DNA of 60,217 bases from Solirubrobacterales bacterium. Its GTDB lineage: Bacteria > Actinomycetota > Thermoleophilia > Solirubrobacterales > Solirubrobacteraceae. The stretch covers positions 1 through 60,217 of the forward strand of contig JAFAXX010000146.1 in assembly GCA_019240655.1 (NCBI GenBank), read 5' to 3'. The notes beneath the pieces are model-generated. The model searched no databases. It was not told the origin of the DNA and saw only the letters and a program-made list of their open reading frames with translations. The position numbers were made by a program, and so were the translations under genes. Below, one piece after another: positions 34,867-42,650 of this stretch (its first letter is position 1; each line of letters starts with the position of its first letter).

Positions 34867-35018
34867 ACAACGATTCTAGGAGTGGGCGGAGGCCAGTCAA
34901 GGGTGGCGGAACTACGCTCGTGCTGCTCTGCTTTCTCAACCCTGACGCCCGGCTGGCGCCGGTCACGGAGGTCAACCTGAGCCTCGGCGGTGATCCTCCG
35001 GTTCAATGAGACGGCACG

Positions 35019-35708
35019 ATGTCGCACGTATTTGACGTTGTCGTTCGAGAGGTACCCGGGATCCGCGGGACCGAGCTCGCTCCGGAGATCGTCGAGCGCC
35101 TTCCGGTGAGCGCGCCGCCCGCGCCGTGGCGGCTGCGCGCCAGCGGTTGTCTGTGGGTTGCACCGGCACCTCGATGCGCGGGGGCGGCGCTCCAGAAGGG
35201 GATCGCGGGCAGGCCGCTGGCGGTCGGGGGGATGTTCGTCGCTTACGAGGAGACGCCGGTCGGCCCCTACAACGAGATCATCGGGTTCGTGGCGCTGCGG
35301 CGGAGGTGGAGCGTGGCCGGGCACATCCCGTTTATCGCCGTCGACTCGGCCGCCTCCGTGGTGGGCGGACGCGTGAACTGGTTGCTGCCGAAGACGGTGG
35401 CCACGTTCTCTGGGCACGCCGTGCGCGAGCGGGCGGTGCGCGCGCGCCACGACGAGTGGGAGGTGAGCGCGCAGGCGCGGGCGCTGGGCCCGCTGCTGGT
35501 CGCGCGCTCTAGCTTGACCCTCGTGCAGGCCGGAGCGGACGGCCGCGAGGGGCGCGCTCGCGGTCGAGTGCGGGTGCGCCTGCGTCCGGCGCTCGTGCGA
35601 GTGCGTACGGGCGGCGTGCCGGAGCTGACCGGGTGGCTTCGGTCCGGCCGCTACCCCGGTTTGGTCATCGAGCGCTTCGAGGGCGAGCTGGGGCCACGAA
35701 TCGGCTGA
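35019..35708 (+). CDS. Acetoacetate decarboxylase-like protein
   Basis: A 229-residue protein resembling the acetoacetate decarboxylase superfamily. VGPYNEIIGFVAL near residue 85, then GGRVNWLLPKTVATFSG near 121-137, parallel the family segments around the Schiff-base lysine. If that alignment holds, the Lys in LLPK is the catalytic one. It could be a decarboxylase or a related aldolase-dehydratase, and the match is by pattern only. It stands next to a degraded region, so it may be a survivor of a larger catabolic cluster. Confidence 0.55.
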   Translation: MSHVFDVVVREVPGIRGTELAPEIVERLPVSAPPAPWRLRASGCLWVAPAPRCAGAALQKGIAGRPLAVGGMFVAYEETPVGPYNEIIGFVALRRRWSVAGHIPFIAVDSAASVVGGRVNWLLPKTVATFSGHAVRERAVRARHDEWEVSAQARALGPLLVARSSLTLVQAGADGREGRARGRVRVRLRPALVRVRTGGVPELTGWLRSGRYPGLVIERFEGELGPRIG

Positions 35709-35977
35709 CCGTTGCTTCACCGCGGCCGCGGGTCATCGAGGTCGCCGCCGGCAACCAGAACTCCCGGCGGCTCCTCGCAGCCGATGACCACCTATCGCGA
35801 GGCTCCGCTCCGTTGGAGCAACGCCGCGCGGTCGGAGTGAAAAGTCCGTCGGGTTCGGGCCGGCGTTGCGATGCGGTGGGATTAACCGACCATGAGCACC
35901 AGGCTTGCGCGTCGGCTCGGTGAGCCGGGCTCGTTTCACTGGTGGCGGCACTCCCCGGGTAGGCGTTCGGTGGTCGA
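35709..35977. other. Region without recognisable gene
   Basis: No intact gene is seen. Frames are short and lack family likeness. It separates the acetoacetate decarboxylase-like gene from the amidohydrolase remnant. Confidence 0.35.
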
Positions 35978-36305
35978 TCAGACGGTAGGAGGACTCGTGG
36001 GCGCGATCCTGCGAGGAGCGCCGCTAATCGAGGGTCGGTCGAGCTCGATCGCGTCCTTCGTGTACAGGCACGTGTCGCACCACAGAGTCCGCAGCCGCTC
36101 GTAGTAGCTGGGACCGGAGGGTGCGCGCCGCACCGGCGAGGAACCGGCCCACCTGGTAGGGAATGGCACCGCCGCCGTGGGAAATCACGCGCTTGAGGCC
36201 GGGGAAGTCGCGGAAGACGTCCGACGCCAGCAGGCTCGGGATAGCGATCGTCTCCTCGACGATCAAGTGGAGGCTGTAGGTCTCACTCGCGGGCGGCCGG
36301 CAGCG
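35978..36305 (-). pseudogene. Amidohydrolase_2 (LigJ-like) remnant
   Basis: Two overlapping minus-strand frames join into one amidohydrolase piece. The first reads ETIAIPSLLASDVFRDFPGL, then SHGGGAIPYQVGRFLAGAAR. The second continues YYERLRTLWCDTCLYTKDAI. This order (metal-site HGGG, then DTCLY) is that of 4-oxalomesaconate hydratase and related decarboxylases. The N-terminal third and the C-terminal LFGTE part are missing and a frameshift lies between the two halves. A dead gene, unless the assembly is wrong here. Confidence 0.72.
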
Positions 36306-36618
36306 GGAGAGGTGGCCGTTTAGGCGCGCGCAGGCACGCGACGGGGGCGCCCCTGACGACTCTCATCAGCCGGCGGCCGCGAAGCTCGCCCGCGCATGGG
36401 CGACGAAGCTGTCACCGATGGATCGTCCGAGTTGCGGTGCCGCCGGTGATCGCGTCACATGAGCGTTACTGCCCGCAACACACGAGCTAGCCGAGGCACA
36501 ACCCGATCCCGTACTACCGCACGTGCTGGACCGAAGCTATAGGCAAGAAGGGGGTGCTTGTGCCTCCCGTTCCGGGGCGCTGGGGCCGGGAACGGGAGGC
36601 TGGGGTTACGCCAGGCTC
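36306..36618. other. Degraded spacer with terminator hairpin
   Basis: No intact gene. It holds the terminator described at 36562-36600. A short minus-strand segment near 36365-36440 (RSIGDSFVAHARASFAAAG) may be the end of another lost gene, but that is not secure. Confidence 0.3.
36562..36600 (-). terminator. 12-bp hairpin terminator
   Basis: A perfect 12-bp inverted repeat, GCCTCCCGTTCC and GGAACGGGAGGC, with a 15-base loop. It lies just past the stop (36619) of the frameshifted minus-strand gene and so probably terminated it. Confidence 0.6.
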
Positions 36619-37060
36619 CTAGGGGACTTCGGCCCCGAGGTTGATGTCCTCGAGGCTTGAGTCGCCGCGGTGCTGATCGGGGTCGACGCTGGTTTCGGGT
36701 GTCGGGTCGGGCAGGAAGGCGTCGCGGTTGAGCTCGACCAGGGTGGGGGGGAGGATCGGGCGGATGAACTCCCACACGGCAGCACGGAGCGGGTTCTCGC
36801 CGCCGGGCAGGGCGTCTTGGAGTTTGCGGGCCATGCGCTCGCCGCCCAGCGCTTTGGTGCGGGTCACGCCCTTCGGGCGGCTCGAGCACGAACGCGGCCG
36901 CCCAGTGGCCCACGAAGCTGGGCGATCCCTCTCAGCGCGTCGGGATCGTCGAGCGCTCGCTGCAGCTCGGCGTCGAGGATCGCCTCGGTGTGGCGGGGCT
37001 CGTAGCGGTCGGTATCGCCGACCGGCTGCTGGCGCGCTCCCCGGTCGGTCCAACAGGCGC
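36619..37060 (-). pseudogene. Frameshifted gene of unknown function
   Basis: Three minus-strand frames splice into one plausible protein: DRYEPRHTEAILDAELQRAL and GIAQL, then FVGHWAAAFVLEPPEG, then VTRTKALGGERMARKLQDAL and NPLRAAVWEFIRPILPPTL up to a stop at 36619. Shifts lie near 36915 and 36865. The hybrid reads far better than any single frame. The family is unknown to me. A hairpin terminator follows, so it was once a proper transcription unit. Confidence 0.6.
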
Positions 37061-37139
37061 ATTCGGGCCGGCCAGCGGACTCGCCGTGATCGTCCCGGCC
37101 GGCGCCGCCGCAACCGGGCCGTGGGCGTGTTCGCGGCCA

Positions 37140-37325
37140 TGAGGGACTCGGCAGCGGGCTCGGGCTGCCGCTCGGCGGGGTTGCTCGTCCAGCCCGTCTC
37201 CTGGCGTTGGTGTTCTTCGTCAACGTCCCCGTCGCCGCGCTCGTCGCTGCACTCCTTCCCGGCTACATCCCTCGTCGGCCCGTATCGCCCGTCGGTTCGA
37301 CCTGGTGGGCGGCCCCTTCCCCGCT
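37140..37325 (+). pseudogene. MFS exporter fragment (DHA2-like)
   Basis: Two plus-strand frames together give GLPLGGLLVQPVSWRW and then VFFVNVPVAALVAALLPGYI, the helix 5-6 segment of 14-helix exporters. Only about 60 residues survive and a frameshift lies after SWRW. It has no start, no other helices and no continuation. Confidence 0.65.
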
Positions 37326-37511
37326 CGCGCCGACGGACATGCTCTCAGGCGAGTCCGTACAGTCGCCCGTAGACGCATACGTGTAGTTGGTAAAGACTGC
37401 AGCAAACGCCCTACCGCACCTGCCGGTGCGACGACCGGCCGAGCCCCGCAGCGAGCGAGCAGTGCGTTTAGGCGCCCGATCCTTCTAAAGGGAATCCGGA
37501 GCCTTGCCGGA

Positions 37512-37928
37512 ATGCCTGTCCGCAGCGTCGACCCGAATCATCCCCCGAGCGCCCCGTGTGCGCTTCGCGCCGCCAACCTCGCCGGTCTGACGCGCCAGTG
37601 GGAGGTCGCCGTCACCGCCCTTCCGCACTTCCGTTCAAGTGTCGCTGACCACGCACTGTTCACGTGCGCCCACAGCTGGTACGTGTTGGCGCCAAACGCT
37701 CCAGCCGTCTCCGCCGCGATCCTGCAAAACGCGCGGAAGCCTGAGCAAGCCGCGTCCCCACTTCCCGATCTCCACCCCACCGCGACTGCAGGCGTGTTCA
37801 CTGAAGACGGCGGCTCGTCCGGAGACATCACCGCCCGACGCATGGGGCGAGCATGGCTCGTCGTACAAGGGCGGAACTCCGCGTACGCGAGCCAAGCTGC
37901 TCCAGAACCTCACATGGACAGCGGTTGA
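37512..37928 (+). CDS. Hypothetical protein of 138 residues
   Basis: A frame with less extreme GC than its surroundings, reading MPVRSVDPNHPPSAPCALRA, then LTRQWEVAVTALPHFRSSV and FTCAHSWYVLAPNAP. Mixed hydrophobic and aromatic content and codon use look protein-like. The frame is open upstream to 37305 without such quality. I do not recognise a family. It lies among pseudogenes and could be foreign or a remnant. Confidence 0.42.
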   Translation: MPVRSVDPNHPPSAPCALRAANLAGLTRQWEVAVTALPHFRSSVADHALFTCAHSWYVLAPNAPAVSAAILQNARKPEQAASPLPDLHPTATAGVFTEDGGSSGDITARRMGRAWLVVQGRNSAYASQAAPEPHMDSG

Positions 37929-38241
37929 GATCCGGTGACCACACGCTTACCCAACCGCGGCCGAGCGCGCACTGTCTTCTTGAATCGATAAGGGAGGGAC
38001 ACCGCTGACCCGTCCGCTGAGCAGGACGCCCTCGTTCGCGCCTAACGGAGTTCCTCGAGTCTCCGTTCGGGCAAAGACGCGGACGACACGGACGACACGC
38101 TACAGATAACGTGCCGGATGGAGGCACCGGACCTTGCCAACGACGTCGACGACAGCGGTAAGCGACCCGAGATAGGTATATGGGCATGCAATCGCGGGAC
38201 TGGCCCGTGGCCAAGCCGACGAGCGGCAGCGGAGGTGTGCT
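37929..38241 (+). other. Intergenic region before the dioxygenase gene
   Basis: No gene is seen. It must hold the promoter of the dioxygenase cluster; an AT-richer TAGGTATATG stretch near 38175 is a possible promoter part but no matching second box is convincing. CGGAGG just before 38242 is the ribosome binding site. Confidence 0.35.
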
Positions 38242-39249
38242 GTGGGAGAGCTGACGATCGGAATCGGGATGTCACATGGGCCGATGGTGGTGTGCGAGGC
38301 GCCGACCTGGCTTCGGATCGGAGAGCTCGATCACTCCTCGAAGCTGCTGGTCGACACGTCGGGCCGCCCGGTGACGTTCGAGGAGCTGGCGAGGGCCAAC
38401 GGCGAGCGCTATGCCGAGCACGCCACGCTGGAGCAGCTCGAACGCCAGTGCCGGCAGGTCAAGCACTCGTTGGCGCGGCTCAAGGACGAGTTCGCAGCGG
38501 CAGCCCCCGACGTGGTTGTGGTGATCGGCGACGATCAGTTCGAGCTGTTCGACCACGAGAACATGCCGGCCGTCGCGATTTACTACGGCGAGGAGCTCGT
38601 CAGCTGCACGCAGACCCGGCGCGGGCGCTACGGAGCCAGGGTGGGTGGACTCGACGACGTCCACCGCGGCTATGGCATGGACGAGCACCGGCGCTGGCCC
38701 GGCCATGAGCAGCTAGGGCTGCATCTGATCTCCTCACTCATCGATCGGCACTTCGACGTCAGCGCGGTGAAGGGGGTCGCTGATCCCGCTCGCGGGGGGA
38801 TCGGCCACGCCTTCGGGGTAGTCGAGATGCAGCTCATGGACGAGCCGAAGATCCCACTCGTGCCGGTGTTCGTGAACACGTACTGGTCACCCAATCAGCT
38901 ACCCCCCGCGCGCTGCTATCAGCTTGGTTCGGCCCTCCGAGAGGCGATCGTGGCGTACCCCGATGACGTGCGGGTGGCGCTCGTCGCATCCGGTGGTCTC
39001 AGCCACTTCGTCACCGACGAGGAGCTCGATCGGCAGACGCTCGCGGCACTCCGTGCGGGCGATGCGCACGCGCTTTGTGACTTGCCGGCGCATCTGCTGA
39101 ACTCCGGCAACTCGGAGGTCCGCAACTGGATCGTGGTGGCGGCGGCCTGCCAGGCCATGCAACTGGCATGGGATGACTACATCCCGGTCTACCGGACGGC
39201 CGCGGGCACGGGTTGCGGCCTGACGTTCGCCCGCTGGGCAGCGGCATGA
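38242..39249 (+). CDS. Class III extradiol ring-cleavage dioxygenase (LigB family)
   Basis: A 335-residue LigB-type non-heme iron dioxygenase. The iron ligand region is MSHGP near residues 10-14, VVVIGDDQFELFDHENMP near 90-107 carries the characteristic acidic and His residues, and SGGLSHFV near 250-257 the His of the active site. It would open a catechol-type ring next to one hydroxyl, like protocatechuate 4,5- or gallate dioxygenase, with alpha and beta parts fused. It starts at GTG 38242 after GGAGG. The MetE-like and RraA genes follow on the same strand. Confidence 0.87.
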   Translation: MGELTIGIGMSHGPMVVCEAPTWLRIGELDHSSKLLVDTSGRPVTFEELARANGERYAEHATLEQLERQCRQVKHSLARLKDEFAAAAPDVVVVIGDDQFELFDHENMPAVAIYYGEELVSCTQTRRGRYGARVGGLDDVHRGYGMDEHRRWPGHEQLGLHLISSLIDRHFDVSAVKGVADPARGGIGHAFGVVEMQLMDEPKIPLVPVFVNTYWSPNQLPPARCYQLGSALREAIVAYPDDVRVALVASGGLSHFVTDEELDRQTLAALRAGDAHALCDLPAHLLNSGNSEVRNWIVVAAACQAMQLAWDDYIPVYRTAAGTGCGLTFARWAAA

Positions 39250-39265
39250 GCAAGGGCGGTTAGCG

Positions 39266-40351
39266 ATGAGCACCAACGGACCGCGAGCTGAGGTGGTCGG
39301 CAGCCTGCTGCGGCCGGACTATCTGAAGGACGCGGTCGCGCGCCACCACGCGGGCGACTTGAACGAGGCCGGCCTGCGCGCCGTCGAGGACCGCGCGGTT
39401 CGGGAGCGGATCGCGCTCCAGGAAGAATGCGGGATCGAGGTGGTGACCGACGGCGAGATGCGGCGCACGGCATGGACCGATCCACTCACCGCCGGACTCG
39501 GGGGTTTCGGTCGCAGCGAGCAGATCGGACTGTTCTCGCAGAGCGGTCCCCGTCGCTCGATGCTGCCCGCTCTGACCGGGACCGTGACGCTCGAGCGGAA
39601 CCTGCCGCTCCAGGAGGCGATCTTCGCCCGGGAGTGCACCAGCCGGCCGGTCAAGCCGACGATGCCGAGCCCCTCGTACGCAAGCCACCTGTATGTGCCC
39701 GGCGTCTCCGAGGAGGCGTATGCGTCCCGGGAGGACTGCCTGGCCGCGCTCATTCCGTTGTTGGCGGAGCTGGTCCGAGGCGTGGTCGATGCCGGCTTCG
39801 ACTACATCCAGCTCGACTGCCCGCGCTACAGCGCGCTGGTCATGACCGAGACGCGCGAGCGCATGCGAGAGCTGGGAATGAGTCCCGACAGCTGGCTCGG
39901 AACGATGATCTCGTTCGACAATCAGCTGATCGACGAGTTCCCCGAGGTCACCTGGGGAATGCACGTGTGCCGTGGCAATCATCAGAGCACCTGGTATGCC
40001 GAGGGTGGCTATGACTTGATCGCCGAGCAGCTCTTCAGCGAGCTCCACGTCGACCGCCTGTTTCTCGAATACGACACGCCGCGGTCCGGAACGTTCGAAC
40101 CGCTTCGATTCGTGGCCAGCGACAAGACCGTGGTGCTCGGCCTGCTGAGCACCAAATTCCCCGAGCTCGAGCCTGACGACGTGGTGATAGCGAGGATCGA
40201 AGAGGCGTCTGAGCATGTCCCGCTCGAGCGCCTCGCGCTGAGCCCGCAGTGCGGGTTCGCGTCGACCTTCCCGGGAAACCTGGTCGACGAGGAGGCGCAG
40301 CGGCGTAAGCTCCAGACCGTGGCACGTGTGGCACGGACGGTGTGGGGCTGA
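39266..40351 (+). CDS. MetE C-terminal-like (cobalamin-independent methionine synthase II) protein
   Basis: A 361-residue barrel protein of the methionine synthase II/UROD-like family. VVGSLLRPDYL opens it, EVVTDGEMRRTAW follows near 59-71, and the zinc-site segments MHVCRGNHQ, LEYDTPRSG and ALSPQCGFAS come later. Stand-alone members act as corrinoid- or folate-linked methyltransferases or have unknown roles. Its place in an aromatic cluster suggests use of methyl groups from methoxylated aromatics, but that is inference. The gap to the dioxygenase is 16 bases, so the two are co-transcribed. Confidence 0.82.
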   Translation: MSTNGPRAEVVGSLLRPDYLKDAVARHHAGDLNEAGLRAVEDRAVRERIALQEECGIEVVTDGEMRRTAWTDPLTAGLGGFGRSEQIGLFSQSGPRRSMLPALTGTVTLERNLPLQEAIFARECTSRPVKPTMPSPSYASHLYVPGVSEEAYASREDCLAALIPLLAELVRGVVDAGFDYIQLDCPRYSALVMTETRERMRELGMSPDSWLGTMISFDNQLIDEFPEVTWGMHVCRGNHQSTWYAEGGYDLIAEQLFSELHVDRLFLEYDTPRSGTFEPLRFVASDKTVVLGLLSTKFPELEPDDVVIARIEEASEHVPLERLALSPQCGFASTFPGNLVDEEAQRRKLQTVARVARTVWG

Positions 40352-40362
40352 GGCGCCCCGGC

Positions 40363-40788
40363 ATGCCCGACGCCCTGCGATCGGCTTGCCGCGCTCGACA
40401 CATGCGTCGTCTCGGATGCCCTCGACCGGCTCGGGCTGCGGGGGAGCGCGCAGGGGATCGCACGGTGGGGCGGCCTGCTCTCGCGCGCCTCGCGCCGCCG
40501 CGGCATTCGCGGCGTGGTCGTCGACGGCGCCTGTCCCGCCGTCGACGAGGCTCAGGAGCTGGGGTCGCGCTGTACGCCCGCGCCGCCGTGCCGACCACCG
40601 CGCGTGGGAGAGCGGTCGAGCTCGCCACCAACGTCCCCGTCTAGATCGAAGGCCTGATCGTTGCACCCGAGGATCTCGCGCTCGCCGACGGCAGCGGCGT
40701 GGTGTTCGGAGCAACTCGCAGCGCGCGAGGCCAAGCTCGCAGAACGCAGTCCCGGGGGATCCGAGGCCGCAGCACCGCGGTCCCCGCC
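40363..40788 (+). pseudogene. Broken RraA/HMG-aldolase-family gene
   Basis: Pieces in several frames match the RraA-like 4-hydroxy-4-methyl-2-oxoglutarate aldolase family: DRLAALDTCVVSDALDRLGL, GIRGVVVDGACPAVDEAQEL, YARAAVPTTARGRAVELATN, IEGLIVAPEDLALADGSGVV and EQLAAREAKLAER. There is an extra base after the fifth codon, an internal deletion of about 50 residues before RWGGLLSR, a frameshift after DEAQEL, a stop TAG near 40641 and another frameshift near 40700. No functional protein can be made. Confidence 0.8.
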
Positions 40789-41696
40789 ATGGCCGATCTT
40801 GACGTCCGCTTCCGGCAGCCGAGGAACTCGGCGCCGACTACCACCAGATCATCAGCATCCCGGCGCCCCCAGCCGAGGACTTGGGATTTCCCGAGGTCTC
40901 ACGCGAGTTCGCGCGCGTCGGCAACGAGGCACTGGCGGAGCTGGTCGCCGGCCATCCCGACCACTTCGCCGGCTTCGTCGGCTGCATGCCGATGAACGAC
41001 GCCGACGCGGTCCTCGCCGAGATCGATCATGCCTGCGGCGAGTTGGGGGCGCTCGGCATCCAGATCTATACGCACGTCAACGGCTATGCCCTGACGGCGA
41101 GCGCTTCGAGCCGATCTGGGCGAAGATGGCCGAGCTCGACCGCGCGATCTGGGTGCATCCTTCCCGCAGCTCCGCGTGGGCGGACTACCCGACTGCGCAG
41201 CGCTCGAAGTACGAGCGGTGGTGGGTGTTCGGCTGGGAGTACGACACGGCCATCTTCATGGGGCGGATGGTCCTTTCGGGCGTGCTCGAGCGACACCCGC
41301 AGATCAAGTTCCTGATCCACCACGGCGGCAGCATGGTGCCGCACTTCGCCGGGCTCATTGGCCCGGGCCTCGACCAGCTCGGGGCGCGCACGCCGGAGGA
41401 CCAGAAGGAGGACGTCACCACCTATCCCCTATCCAAGCGGCCGTTCGACTACTTCAAGCAGTTTCGACACCGCGCTGTTCGGGGCGGCGCATGCGATGCG
41501 TTGTTCGCTCGACTTCTTCGGCGCGAACCATCTCCTGTTCGCGTCGGACTCGCCGTTCGACCCGGAGAAGGGTCCGGGATACATCCGTGCCACGATCGCG
41601 AACCTGGAGTCGCTCGAGCTGAGCGAGGCGGATCGACAGGCGATTTACGCTGGCAATGCCCGCCGCGTGTTGGGGGTGCGGATGTCGGGCCAGTAG
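40789..41696 (+). pseudogene. Broken amidohydrolase_2 gene
   Basis: Frames switch at about 40820, 41095 and 41460. Joined, they give ELGADYHQIISIPAPPAEDL, GALGIQIYTHVNG, then WVHPSRSSAWADYPTAQRSK, FLIHHGGSMVPHFAGLIGPG and finally DTALFGAAHAMRCSLDFFGA, HLLFASDSPFDPEKGPG. This is an ACMSD/LigJ-type amidohydrolase with the HHGGS and SDSPF metal-site segments. The N-terminal HxH segment is missing. It belongs to the aromatic ring-cleavage cluster by position and orientation. Confidence 0.85.
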
Positions 41697-41934
41697 GGTC
41701 AAGCGCTCCGCTGGCACGTGGTGGCGCCAGGAGTCGACACCACCCGGCGTCTCTGGAAGAACGCGTGGGGGACGCCGTTCAGCTCCACGGTCCGAGGATC
41801 CCACGCCACAAGCCTCCTCACTGTCATATCGGAGTAACCGTCCCCTCGCTGCATAGCCAGGGTTTCGACGATGCGTCACCAAGCCGGAAGCGGTCGAAGC
41901 GAGATCGTGCAAGCCTGAAGCTAAGCTGGCGCGG

Positions 41935-42591
41935 GTGCCCGATCTGATCGCCAGCGCCGCGGCCGCCTACGCCGAGGAGCGCACCACCCCGTTCGCCGGT
42001 TCCCTCGCCCATGCCGCCGCATGGACCGAGACCCACACGGGCGCCGCCGACATGGCCAGCGGCCTGGTCGAGGCACGGCTGCTCGAGGCGCTGATCGTCG
42101 CGGGCGGCGCGCGACGGGTAGTCGAGATCGGGACCTTCACCGGCGTCGGCGTGCTGGCCATGGCCGCCGCCCTGCCTCCCGACGGCCGCGTGATAACGCT
42201 CGAGAACGACCCAGCGAGCGCCGCCGTGGCCCGTCGCCACATCGACGGGAGCCCGTACGGCGACCGCGTCGAGTTGATCATCGGAGATGCGCGTCAGACG
42301 CTCGCCCGCCTGGACGGGCCCTTCGATCTCGTCTACATCGACGCTTGGAAGGCCGACTATCCGGCCTACTACGACGCCGTGCTGCCAAAGCTCTCGGGGC
42401 GCGGGGTGATCGTGGCCGACAACCTGTTTCGCCACGGCCTCGCGTTGAACCGGCGGTCCGACGACCCCGGGACGCGCGGGATCCACGAGTTTGGCCGGCG
42501 GGTTCAGGACGACGAGCGCGTGCACAACGCTCTCCTGACCGTCGGTGACGGCGTCATGCTGGTCTGGCGCCGCCCGCCGGACGCCGGTTAG
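41935..42591 (+). CDS. O-methyltransferase (CCoAOMT-like)
   Basis: A 218-residue SAM-dependent methyltransferase of the catechol/caffeoyl-CoA O-methyltransferase group. RVVEIGTFTGVGVLAMAAAL (about 62-81) binds SAM, ITLENDP follows at the strand 2 end, and DLVYIDAWKADYPAYY near 133-148 holds the metal ligand Asp. VIVADNLFRHG is the second metal-site segment. It probably needs Mg and acts on a small catechol. GTG 41935 start; no clear ribosome binding site. Confidence 0.9.
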   Translation: MPDLIASAAAAYAEERTTPFAGSLAHAAAWTETHTGAADMASGLVEARLLEALIVAGGARRVVEIGTFTGVGVLAMAAALPPDGRVITLENDPASAAVARRHIDGSPYGDRVELIIGDARQTLARLDGPFDLVYIDAWKADYPAYYDAVLPKLSGRGVIVADNLFRHGLALNRRSDDPGTRGIHEFGRRVQDDERVHNALLTVGDGVMLVWRRPPDAG

Positions 42592-42650
42592 CCTCACCGG
42601 TCGATGGCCGGAGGGTTCACCTCGGGGGCGGACGGGGATAGCGGTACGCG

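Noticed and set aside
39260-40714. 484-residue minus-strand frame
   Set aside because: Antisense to the MetE-like gene and the RraA remnant; no domain pattern.
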